Shown: in pieces, positions 49,025 to 59,149 of the stretch
How the letters are laid out: each line of letters begins with the position of its first letter
Numbering within the stretch: the stretch's first letter is position 1
Assembly: GCA_023678885.1 (NCBI GenBank)
Contig: CM042953.1
Span: forward strand, 4,654,518 to 4,718,517
DNA from: Pogostemon cablin
Taxonomy: Eukaryota; Streptophyta; Magnoliopsida; Lamiales; Lamiaceae
Direction of reading: 5' to 3'
Length of the DNA: 64,000 nucleotides
Position numbers and translations under genes: made by a program
Notes under the pieces: generated by a model
Seen by the model: the letters and a program-made list of their open reading frames with translations, nothing else
What the model was told of the DNA's origin: nothing
The model's database searches: none

Positions 49025-50944
49025 ATTTTTGATGAGATTGCTACAAATGTCTATCAATGGCCATCGGAGAGAGTTAGTGGAAGCTATGGTTTTGAAAGCT
49101 ATGATAAAGGACAACAGTTTAGTGTGAAGAGTGTAAGTGTTGAACCAAGTATGCTAAGCATGGAAAAGATAGTGGCGGAAGTTGTTAAACAAATGAGCTC
49201 GAATCAAAGTATGAACAATCAAGGAGTGAATATGGTTGAGGGGCTACAAGTCGAGCAAGGTGTGCTACCTCCGAATGCTGTGAATGGTGAACAATGGACC
49301 AACTCTATGCCCCGTGTTGAGGATGTGTCTTATATGCAAGGAAGAAATTATCAAGGTAATTATCAAAACAATTACCAAGGTAATTTCAATCAAAATCAAG
49401 GAAGTTATCCACAAAGGCAAGGGGGATTCAACGCTCAAAGTAGTGGAAGTTCACATTCACAACATCAACCAAGGCAAGGAGGGTTCACTAGCCAAGGAAG
49501 CGGAAGTTCTTATCCACAACAACCAAGGAGGCAAGATAATTTTTCTTATGCAAACCCAAGTAATGCGATTGCTTATCCTCCGGGGTATCATCCGGGAGCT
49601 AAAGCGCCAAATAATGAAGGGAAGGCGACTACCGAAGAACTTCTTGAGAAATTGATTGCTTCCAACAAAAATCAAGAGGAAGTAATTGAAAGAAAATTCA
49701 AGGCTTTTGAGGAAGTAAATGAAAGACGATTAAAAGCCATTGAGGAAAACAGTGATAGAAAACTCAAAGCCTTGGAGTATTCATTTAGTCAAATGGCGAG
49801 CTCAATGAATGCTAATGAGAAAGGGAAGTTTCCAGCCACAACCGAGGTTAATCCGAAAGCTCAATGTTTATTTGTTGAAACGAAAGAGGAAAGAAAGGTT
49901 GAAGAAGGGTTGGTGGAAAGCAAGGTTGTTGAAGAAATGAAAGAAGAGCAAAAGCCTAAATGGATACCTAAGTGGAAAAGGGTGCAAGAGGAAAAGAAAG
50001 TTGAAGAAAAGGGTAAAGAAGAGGAGTACAAACGTGATTATTGGGGTATTCCGATCACTCCATTCCCTATTCCCTATCCACAAATGTTTGTAAAAGAGGA
50101 GAAGAAAAAGGAGTTTGAGGAGTATGTGAAAGAGCTCAAGAAAAAGTATGAGAAAAAAAGAAAAGAAGAGCAACCTGAAGCAAGTGGATCAATGCAAAAA
50201 GGGGGGCCTACAAAAGTTGGTGATCCAGGGAAGTTCATTATCCCTTGTGATTTTGAAAAGAAAGGTACCCTTGATGCATTGTGTGACTTGGGGGCAAGCG
50301 TTAACGTGATGTCTCATGCCACGTTCAAAGACCTTGCAATTGGAAAGCTAAAGCCTACTACTATCCGTCTTGAAGTTGTCAATGGTGAGGTTGTAAAGCC
50401 ACTAGGAATTGTTGAAGACGTGGAGGTAAAGGTGAAGGGGCTAGCTTTCCCGGTCGACTTCATGATTTTGGAAGTGAAGGCGGACCCCAAAGTTCCACTC
50501 ATTTTGGGAAGGCCATTTCTAGCTACGGGAAGAGCAAGAATTGATGTTGGTAGAGAAGAGTTATCCTTGAGCTCAAAAGGAAAGAGTGTCACGTTCATGT
50601 GTAAGAAGGAAAAAGGAGCCAAGTCTCACTTAAAGCCTCCGGATGATTTCGATGATCATGATTCTCTTCTCTTTGACAATTTAAATTCATTTCTTCATGA
50701 TTATATGAAATTGTCAAATGCTAACTTGTCTTCTTGTGATGTTGATAGAAAGAAAGCTCCGAACCTCGATTGGAAACTTGACAAAGGAGAAAGAGGAAGT
50801 CCACTAGAATCACTTCTTGATGACGATTTGATGCTAGTGAGCAAGAATGGAGAGGTTGAGCTAGTGGACAAGAAGAAGGCCAAGCTAATGTTCAAAGTGA
50901 GGATGCGAGGAGAAAGTGGGATGGACCATCCTATGGTCCAATAA
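49025..50944 (+). CDS. Gag C-terminal region and aspartic protease (E)
   Basis: Open in the same frame as the Gag above; the first Met is at 49124 (606 codons). A Q/N/G/S-rich repeat region (about residues 65-140, GNYQNNYQGNFNQNQG-like) is followed by a long K/E-rich, probably coiled or disordered region (about 160-355). The aspartic protease then has CDLGAS (D388) and [11 protein letters not shown] (about 458-470). The protease should process Gag. No zinc knuckle was found. The frame ends shortly after the protease, and nothing encoding RT, RNase H or integrase follows. The protease core aligns with that of element D. Confidence 0.88.
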   Translation: MFDEIATNVYQWPSERVSGSYGFESYDKGQQFSVKSVSVEPSMLSMEKIVAEVVKQMSSNQSMNNQGVNMVEGLQVEQGVLPPNAVNGEQWTNSMPRVEDVSYMQGRNYQGNYQNNYQGNFNQNQGSYPQRQGGFNAQSSGSSHSQHQPRQGGFTSQGSGSSYPQQPRRQDNFSYANPSNAIAYPPGYHPGAKAPNNEGKATTEELLEKLIASNKNQEEVIERKFKAFEEVNERRLKAIEENSDRKLKALEYSFSQMASSMNANEKGKFPATTEVNPKAQCLFVETKEERKVEEGLVESKVVEEMKEEQKPKWIPKWKRVQEEKKVEEKGKEEEYKRDYWGIPITPFPIPYPQMFVKEEKKKEFEEYVKELKKKYEKKRKEEQPEASGSMQKGGPTKVGDPGKFIIPCDFEKKGTLDALCDLGASVNVMSHATFKDLAIGKLKPTTIRLEVVNGEVVKPLGIVEDVEVKVKGLAFPVDFMILEVKADPKVPLILGRPFLATGRARIDVGREELSLSSKGKSVTFMCKKEKGAKSHLKPPDDFDDHDSLLFDNLNSFLHDYMKLSNANLSSCDVDRKKAPNLDWKLDKGERGSPLESLLDDDLMLVSKNGEVELVDKKKAKLMFKVRMRGESGMDHPMVQ

Positions 50945-53100
50945 TCGTAAAATTCCGTCCGGCTTGAAGACGTTAAACTTAGCGCTAAATGGGAGGCAAC
51001 CCATTCTTTTGTTATTTTGATGCTTTTTGTTGTTTATTTTGGTCTTGTAGGTGGATTGTGCTTGTGAGAAAAATGCATGTTGAAGAAAGGAGAAGTGCTT
51101 CATGGATTTGAGTAAAAATGTCTCCATTTGTTGCAAACTTAATTCTCGACTCTTGTATCGAGTCAAGTTTGGGGGAAAAGTGCATGGTGAACATGGCTTG
51201 AGTCGTGTGGATGCGTTTACTTCTTCACAAGAAGATCATCAATGGAAACTACAAGGGTAAGTCCCACCACTTTTTACAAACTTAATTCTCACCTCTTAGT
51301 TCGATTTAAGTTTGGGGGGAGAGTGCGTGGTGTGACTCACCACTTGAGTGTGCTTGATATGATAATATTGATGATGATAGGTCTTCTTGTAAAATTCACT
51401 CAATTTTAAAATTTTTCTCATGAGTTTTGGTTTGATTTTGGTATGATTGGTTGTGTTGAAGTGCATGCGAATCCATATTTTTAATGCAATTGTGGAGCTA
51501 ATGGTGTTGTATGAGTTTTGAGTATGAATGAAGGGTATTGGAAGCACGAATGGAGCTTGGAGCGAACGCCTTCCTTACCAAATGCTTATTGAGGGAGTAC
51601 TCTACACCTTATCACTTCTAATTGATTTTGATTTGAATTGAATGGATTAGCATGTTACTTCATGTGTTATGTTTTTGGGATGTTATTTTCGTAATTTAGG
51701 ATTTCTTTTTTTAATAAGGTTGGGATGATTGTGAGCTTACATTGTTATGGATGATTTGAATGTGTGTTTCATTTTTCAATGATGGTGATTTTTGTTTTTG
51801 CATGTTATGTGTTTTTGTTTTGTTTCTTGTTTGTTGAGTCTTTATTTTATGTTTTGTGTGTTTTCTTATTTTTGTCTTGGTATGTTTGGTGGTTTGTTTT
51901 TGGAATGTCGTGAGTCATTTTTGAATATGAGTGATGATATGTTGTGGTAATAAGTGATGACAAGTTATGATTAAGAATCTCTACACTTTCGAATTGTAAC
52001 ATGTTTTATTTAACTTGTTCAATTTTGAGATGAATGTGGTGTAATAAGTTTCTTAAGGTCCGAGCACAAGCTTGTGAGAATTTGAGCCTCAACCGTGCAT
52101 ACATGGTTTTTCTTCATGAGTGGATTGGTTGTGTTTGATAAGTTAGAACTTGCTCAAGGACTATAGGAACGAGCCCAATTAGTGGAGATTAGTGACATGA
52201 TCTAAGGCCATCCTTGTTATTATAGTCATTACCATATATTTCCCTACCATGAACATCATCCCTAGTCAACCACTTTGAGCCTTAAAGCCTATTTATTGTG
52301 ATATAAGCACATTACAAGCCATGATTACCCACTTAAGCCTTACATATATACCATTTGTGTGGGTGATTGAGGAGATGGTAACTAGAAAGGTTTGATAAGG
52401 AAGTAAAAGAAAAAAAGGAAATAGTAAACAAGCAAGAAAAAGGATGAAAAAGAGCACAAGAAAGAATGGACATGCAATCCCAAAACAAGAAAATGAGCAA
52501 AGCAATAACAATATTCTCAAGTACTTAAAAGTTCAAAGAAGGAAGCATGCATTAAAAGAAGCTCAAAATCTAAGGAAAGTTGATGATTAGTGCTTGTGAT
52601 TACCAAAGTTGAGAAAGGAAGAAAGAAAAGTGGAGAAGTTGAGGAAGTTGATCATCTCTTTGATTACTTACACTTGTTGAGTCACTCTTATCCATATACT
52701 TCCTACCCTACCAAAGAGCCTATCATTACATCCTAATTAAAGACCTTTTTGATCATTAATTGAAACTTTGGCGGTCTGTGAATATAGTCCGCGAGCAAGC
52801 TTATAGCTAGTCGAGCCAATCGATTAATGAGTGTGATTTACCCTATTTCAAAAGAGTGTTGAGAGACATTTATAACCTATGTGAGGCTTGGACCAAAAAG
52901 AGACTATATTACACTAATATTCTCTTGTGATTGAACTCGTTAATTCTTCATGTCATGAATCTAATGTTGTAGGATGCCTTAGCATAGTTTGTAATTCTTA
53001 TTATTATTGATGTGTTGTTACTTATGTTCGTTTAGTCTTTTCCTAGGTGAAAATCACTCTTCATGGTTTATCATTTTCGTTGTGCGAGGACGCACAACAC
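50945..53100 (+). other. 3' non-coding region of element E
   Basis: About 2.2 kb with no credible frame. It contains GGGAGGCAACCCA at about 50990, two imperfect ~145-bp-spaced repeats each ending in a polypurine-like run (51164-51180 and 51307-51323), and an A/G-rich stretch around 52390-52530. The RT-RNase H-integrase block of related elements is missing between the protease and this region. Confidence 0.7.
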
Positions 53101-53116
53101 TTTAAGTTTGGGGGTG
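53101..53116 (+). other. Polypurine tract of element E
   Basis: TTTAAGTTTGGGGGTG directly before the 3' LTR; the plus-strand primer site. Close copies at 51164 and 51307 upstream. Confidence 0.8.
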
Positions 53117-54772
53117 TGATGAGTGATATTTTCACCTAGATTTTAGTGTCTTTTTATATGTGTTTTCGTATATTTTTATCCGTATTTTATGTGTTATTTG
53201 GTTGTGTTTTGTGTTTTCATAGGAATGTGTGAGAATGATCTTAAACATACATATAACAGGTGAAAATGGAGTAAAAATGAAGAAGGAAGATCAAACAAAG
53301 AAGAAGAAACAAAGGTGCAAGAACACGGCCGGCCGTGCTGGCAACACGGCTCGTGTTGCAGCAAAACGGCCCGTGTGCCAGACACGGGCCTGTCCAGAAA
53401 GGTCGTGCGGCGGCATCTATTTATCCAACACGACCACCACTTGGTCGTGTTGTGGAGCACGACCCGTGTTTCAGAGCACGACCCGTGTACAAGACACGGG
53501 CCTGTAAGTGGAGGCCGTGCGGCGACGTCTAGGCATTCAACACGGCCACCCTTTGGCCGTGCGACGCAGAACGACTCGTGTGCCGCATGCCCTGACACGA
53601 CACGACCCGTGCTACGTGACACGACTCGTGTCGGCACCAGAACAGGATATTTTTTACAATTCTTCTAGAAGGTCTCCATGGGGTATAAATACCAATCCAT
53701 TCAACATTTTAAAGGAGATCCGAAAATTCTACTGTTCCCACACACCTCACACACCATTCCTTTGATTTCACACCATATTCTCCATCCCATTCATCCATTT
53801 TGAGATCTACATCATCTCTCCATCATTTCCTCCATCCAAATCAAGTGAAGAAGCAAGGAAGCTTGGGTGATCACCAAAGGAAGAAGGGAGATTCAATTGG
53901 ATCCATTTCCAAGGGAGTTTTCATTCCAATTTTGTGTTAATCCTTTAGTTTATCATGATTTGTAAGAATTATAATGTCTATGTTATGGATCTTATGAAGA
54001 TTGTAGGCTAATCTCCCTTGTGAGATTAGCAACATGAAGGTTGTAGGTTAATTTGTGGATCTATGTAATTAAATTCATATGTTGATGGGGATATTTGATT
54101 TTCTATCATTGGTGCTTATATATCTTGAGATCTATGATGTTTTGTGTGTTTGATTGTTCTAATTATATGATTAGATTGAGAAATCAATTATGTGCTTAGG
54201 ATAGTCAAGTGAATCATTTCATCAAACACCTCATGTGCATTATAAATGGTAAAGTGATTGAGAAGTCCTTTATTATTTAGAACCCTTTGATGGAACATGT
54301 GATTAGTTAGATTGAGAAGTCAATTAATTATATGAAGGGATTCTATAATTGAACTTAGTACCTAGTTGGAATAGTTTAATTTAGAACCAACCTTTGAGCT
54401 ATTTAGAGATTGTGCAAATGATCTACATCCTAATCATTTCGAGAGGAAGTTTAGGTGGTATAAGTGTTGGCCCTTAGTCTTAACCCTTGATACATATGAG
54501 TTTAATGCATGAATCCATAAGTTACCACTTCATTAGTGTTGTTAATCTCACTTCTACTCAATTTGGAAAACCACTTATTCATCAATTTTATCTTGTCATT
54601 GGATTATTGTTTGTCTACTTTCATTTAATTACTTGTTACCCAAACCATCCATCTATGATTCGTCTCTATAAAATCGTGATAAACGTGATATCGCTTAAGT
54701 GCTAGCATCGACCTCCCTGTGGTTCGATAAATTCTTGAATTGGTCAACCCGACTACAAGTTATGGCTAATCA
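53117..54772 (+). repeat. 3' LTR of element E
   Basis: 1656 bp, nearly identical to 46259-47914, followed by the GACAA duplication. Confidence 0.96.
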
Positions 54773-54777
54773 GACAA

Positions 54778-55424
54778 CCCATAAAATATATGTTTTGGGA
54801 GAGTCGTGAGACTTGATCCCTAATGAACATGGTATTATCCCATGGATACGACGTAGCACTACAAGATGAAAATGCGGAATCTTAGTAAGTTGCAATGAAT
54901 GTTGAAATAGAATCTACGGAAGTCTGGGAACTTGAAAGACCACTAAATAGTGTAAAAGCCATTGGAAGTGGTCATAGAAATAAAAGAGGATCATACGGAA
55001 AGGTGAAAACCTTGGAAGCAAAGCTTGTTGCGAAAAAGTGTACTCAGAAAAAAATGGTTCGATTATGAGGGAACATATTCGCTGGTAGCTATGCTTAAGT
55101 TGATCCTGATTCTTTTATTCATTGCTGCTCATATTGAAATATGAGGAACAGCAGATAGATGTCAAGACAGCTTTCCTGATTGGAAGTCTTGAGGAAAACA
55201 TCTATGTGAAGCAACCAGAGTGATTCATTGTAAAGTACCAATAGCATTTTGATAGTAAGCTTAAAACTGTCCAGCGATGGACTAAAGCAAGCTTTGAGAT
55301 CGTGAAGCATCTGTTTTGATTAGGTAATCCAGTGGCATGGATTTAAATCAATGAGCGGATGAGTCTTGTGTGTTGTAAAGAGTGACGAAAACGTGGTGGA
55401 GTTTCTTGTACTATACGTAGATAG
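54778..55424 (+). pseudogene. Broken copia RT (B, part 2)
   Basis: Continues the polyprotein of B after element E. N-terminal RT remnants are recognisable in alternating frames (LVAKK-like, DYEGTYSLVAML-like, DVKTAFLIGSLEENIYVKQPE-like). The common TGA lies at 55221-55223. The fragment ends at the RT catalytic box: GATAG (55420-55424) is split and duplicated by the insertion of element C. Confidence 0.85.
55420..55424. other. Target-site duplication, left copy (element C)
   Basis: GATAG, repeated exactly at 63578-63582. Confidence 0.96.
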
Positions 55425-56627
55425 TGTTGGATTGTATACTAAAAGTCTAGCTTTAGTATGAACAATGTTATAACAATATTTGAAATGAGAATCATATGAT
55501 CAATTGATTGAATCTTATAATTTATTTTATATGCATGATGCAATAATCCATTTACTTTATATTATAGATAATATGTTGTGCGACAACACACGGAAGATCA
55601 TATTATCGGCCTCCTTATAAAGTATAAACAGATGCTCACAACCGAGATAGACGGGGACTCTCTATCGGTATGGTTGTAGTGTGGTTTGGTATTAGCTTGT
55701 CTTGGCTATAGAATCACATTAGTGCACTTGTGTGTATTGAGCAGGACCGCCTGAGATCGTTCTTCTTATACTGACTATATAGTAGAACTTGATCTCTGTT
55801 ATTATGGAAGTTCGTGCTCTTAATCCCTATACAATAACCTCGACACGTAGGTCAGTATGTATTTCTTTGATTCATCAATGGGTGAGATTTATAAGTATTA
55901 AATCAATATACTCGGTGAGTTGGGAAGTAGTGCTGTCTCTATGGTGTGCTGTTGATTGTAGAAGGAATCCATGTCCGACATAGGTTGATGATGTCCCCTT
56001 GAGGAGTTCATAAGGTTTATCATGTAAATCTTGCAAGTGGATTAATTTCCGGCATGATAATAAGGTTGAGTGGTACTACTCTCGGATGAGATATTAATTA
56101 ATTTGAGTTGTCAGTAACTTAATTAATTAATGGACATTGTATTTTTTAAACATGGGGAGACCATCGGGCTTATAATAAGAAGGAGTCCAGAACATAATTT
56201 TGGGATTGGACGGGTAGTGCAGTAATAATATTTTAGTGGACTATATTATTATTATTGGATTTAATTAAAAGCTTGGGCTAAGCTTGGTTAATTAAATTCA
56301 ATTGAGGCCCAGTCCAATTTCTCCTCCTGGTCCCTGCTATAGCCCGAGTATGTAAGTCATCTCAGTTCCTGTTAAACCTAAGTCTGTGCCTTATTTGACA
56401 TACGGGAGAAAACAGAGAGCAGATTGAGAGAACTCTGGGGATTGTTGACCACCCAACACCAGAGTTGACTTTGGGACATACGGTAGAATATCAGAGGTGT
56501 TCATCACAGATCTTCATCCTCTACATCAACCCAGAAGTACGGTAAACAATTTTAATTGCTTCCGCTGTTATCGTTTATCTGTATTCCTAACGGATCACGT
56601 TGATCCACACGATCCAATTGCCCAACA
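55425..56627 (+). repeat. 5' LTR of copia C
   Basis: 1203 bp. The TATA box position reads GTATGTAAG (about 56348-56356), while the 3' LTR has GTATATAAG, so the 5' promoter may be weakened. Confidence 0.95.
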
Positions 56628-56629
56628 AT

Positions 56630-56641
56630 TGGTATTAGAGC
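56630..56641 (+). other. Primer binding site, tRNA-iMet type (C), one mismatch
   Basis: TGGTATTAGAGC; one C-to-T difference from the site in A and B. Confidence 0.88.
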
Positions 56642-56999
56642 ATTGGTTTCGGGGTGAAACGTGAGTCGTTAGGTGGGTTGTGATTATATGATTATATGAT
56701 TTAATCGAGAATAATCGCATGTTTGTAATCAAGTTATGTTATTGATTATTTTGATTATGTGATTATGTTAATTAATCTGGAAATAATCATATGGGTTCTG
56801 TGTTATTGTTTTTCACCATGGTATGCAATTTCGGATATGTGATTGTTAATTGCTTATTACTGCTGGACTACATACACACTGGATGAACACCTATCTGCCT
56901 TCTATCAACCCCGTCATCATACACACACACGGGCCTGATGGCAATACGGTCAGAGATGTCAACCTGGTGATATACTGAGAAAATCGTGATCAAATCGAT

Positions 57000-57840
57000 G
57001 GACCTTGTTGTGACTGGACTGCTGCCCTGTAATCCCGACGGGCTGATTGATAGCGGCACTGTCATGTCGAGGTAGTTTCGGGAGGCCCAATGTCAGTTCC
57101 GGGCGAGTCCATGGTGCTACTGGATGTCGGGCAGATGCTGGCAGCGAAGGGCGTCGGCACACTGGATCGTCGTACGATGGTGGGCTGCGGTAGCAGCGGT
57201 GCCTATATGCGCCGGTTATTTGCTGGCGATGTGTGCAGGTGGCAGATGGCGACTGGACACGACTGCATTGCTTGCAGTCGGCATTTTGGCATCGAAGGCT
57301 GTAGCGAGAAGGTAGAGTTCAGCGCCGGCAGTTGGAGTTGACGACGATAGGATGGTGTCGACTGGCGTGTGGCTTGGTTGTCGGCGGCTATCGATTGGCA
57401 GCGTCTGCATTGCTGGAATCCATGGCGGCTGGCGGCCGGAGGTCTGACGGCGCACTCTAGGCGAGTGAGCTGATGATCGGTGACAGCAAGGCATCGACGG
57501 GAAGTGGTGGTTGTCGGGTGCGCTGGATCATCGCATGGCGGTGGGCTGACGGCACTTCCGCCGATAGCAGCGGCCACCACGTCTTGCGGTTAACGATGGC
57601 ATTGTGTTTTGATGCTTGGTGGCTGTTGTGAGCGGCGGCCTTCCAGTCGGTACCGGCGCTGGTGGTTGCTGTCGTCGGAGAAGAAAGGCAGCACGGCACT
57701 TGGCTGACGATACGCGGTGGGGGGGCTCTCAGCACGACTCCGGTGAGCTGACGGAATGATCGCCGAGAGCAGCAGTCACCTAGTCATGCCGGCGAGAGCT
57801 CCATCGTTGCGGCTGGGAGGAAAGATAGGGCAGCACTGAT
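57000..57840 (+). other. GC-rich variable leader block (copia C)
   Basis: CpG-rich island in the same leader position as in A and B, with words such as GGTGGGCTGACGGC recurring. Frames of 63-125 codons on both strands lack domains and conservation. Confidence 0.6.
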
Positions 57841-57844
57841 GATT

Positions 57845-58205
57845 TGGGCTCTATTTTAATAAGTTGTTTTTGGGCCTGGTTTATTTCATGGGCCCAATTT
57901 TTTCTTTAAATGCTAATGGGCTGTGGATTAATAGAGGGCTGCTCATTTTTTTAATTTGGTTTTGGGCTGTGGTCATGGGCCCAATTTTAATTAAATGGAC
58001 AATGGGCTGCTGGGCTAATTTTAAATTAATTGTGGGTAATGGGCCAAGCATGTAGTTATTTATTTATGGTCTAATTATGTGCTAGTGGGCTTGGAGGATT
58101 TAATTTGGTTTTGGGCTAAGATTATGGGCCATGGACAATGAGTCTGATTAGTTAATTTAATCTGCTGCTCATTTTGTGCTTATTTGTCGGTCTTAGGCCC
58201 ATTTA
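57845..58205 (+). promoter_or_regulatory. TGGGCC/TGGGCT-rich leader block (copia C)
   Basis: Clustered TGGGCCC, TGGGCTG and GGGCCA words in AT-rich sequence; counterpart of 43375-43690. The 63-codon frame at 57864-58055 is not conserved. Confidence 0.45.
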
Positions 58206-58449
58206 ATTGATCCACTAATTATGCAATTAATTTTGTTATATAACTGATTAATTGATTTAATTGTGAATTATTGTTGTATATGTGAAAGGCATGTTCTATG
58301 TGATTTATTTATTTAAATTGCTATAAATAGAAGCATGCTAAAATGTATATTTTATTTCAGAATATTATATGCATGTTAAAAACCCTCGGTGTTTAAATAA
58401 CTAAGTGGGAGAGGGGATTGATAATTAATTACCGCGGCCTCCATTATTG

Positions 58450-58538
58450 GTTTGTAAGTGATGTGAGTAAACTTGCGCGTTGGCAATAGAGCCTTCCTCC
58501 CTAACAGATGAGTTTATTCATGGATCACTGGTACAAAC
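58450..58538 (+). other. Leader hairpin 1 (copia C)
   Basis: Arms GTTTGTA..GTGAGTAAACT and AGTTTATTCATGG..TACAAAC pair. The outer GTTTGTA/TACAAAC pairing is perfect here where B has a G-U pair. Same conserved loop. Confidence 0.65.
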
Positions 58539-58555
58539 TTCTTTAAATAATTATT

Positions 58556-58645
58556 GTTTGTAATGTGATGCATATGAACTTGCGCGTTGGCTATAGTGCC
58601 TTCCTCCCTAACGGATGAGCTTATATGCAGCTCACTAGTACAAAC
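58556..58645 (+). other. Leader hairpin 2 (copia C)
   Basis: Arms GTTTGTA..TGCATATGAACT and AGCTTATATGCA..TACAAAC pair apart from one A-C mismatch. The loop holds GCGTTGGC and CCTCCCTAACGGATGAG. Confidence 0.65.
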
Positions 58646-59149
58646 TTATATAATTGATGGTTGTAGAAAGTTATCTGAGCGCGTGTGTACTTCTCCAACA
58701 GTAAGGCACATAAGCTTGGGCAGCGGACTTGGGATCAAATAATGGTGTACACTTAGATGTGAATAATTAGTATCCTCCCCAACGGAGTCACTGCTATTAT
58801 TTACATGGCTAAAGAGGAACCGACTATTAATTATTTTGTCATAAAGTTAGGTTGACAAATGAAATTAATGGGTAACACCTTCTCTTGTAAATGTTCGGGT
58901 TTGTAAACGTCCACCCTAACATGGCTTGCAGACTCACGGTGCCTGAGATGTCGGTGAATTTTAATTTTATATTGTTTTGAGGGAATCAATATAAAAGGAT
59001 AAAATTTGAAGATTTGATCGGAATATTTATTTGTGATTCTCTGAATTTCGAATGGTTTTATTTCACTAATTGTTTTCTAAAAGAAATAATATTTACTTGT
59101 CCAAATAAGTTGATTAGAAAAGGATCTTGATTTTGAAAATTACTGCTTA

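Larger units (their letters stand above)
46259..54772 (+). mobile_element. Athila-like gypsy element E, Gag-protease only
   Basis: 8514 bp with 1656-bp LTRs (46259-47914 and 53117-54772) and perfect GACAA duplications. It has a tRNA-Asp-type primer site and a polypurine tract. The interior holds Gag and protease frames (48065-50944), then about 2.2 kb without coding capacity. RT, RNase H and integrase are absent. Comparing the LTRs by eye gives about four differences, so it is the youngest insertion here by that measure. It resembles the class of plant non-autonomous LTR elements that keep only gag (TR-GAG). Confidence 0.95.

Noticed and set aside
50945..53116. Envelope-like gene in the 3' region of E, as in some Athila elements
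   Set aside because: No frame of useful length, signal peptide or membrane segment was found.
56868..57735. Frames in the C leader as captured host gene exons
   Set aside because: Capture is possible but I see no domain, splice pattern or conserved protein; left as a question about the GC-rich block.
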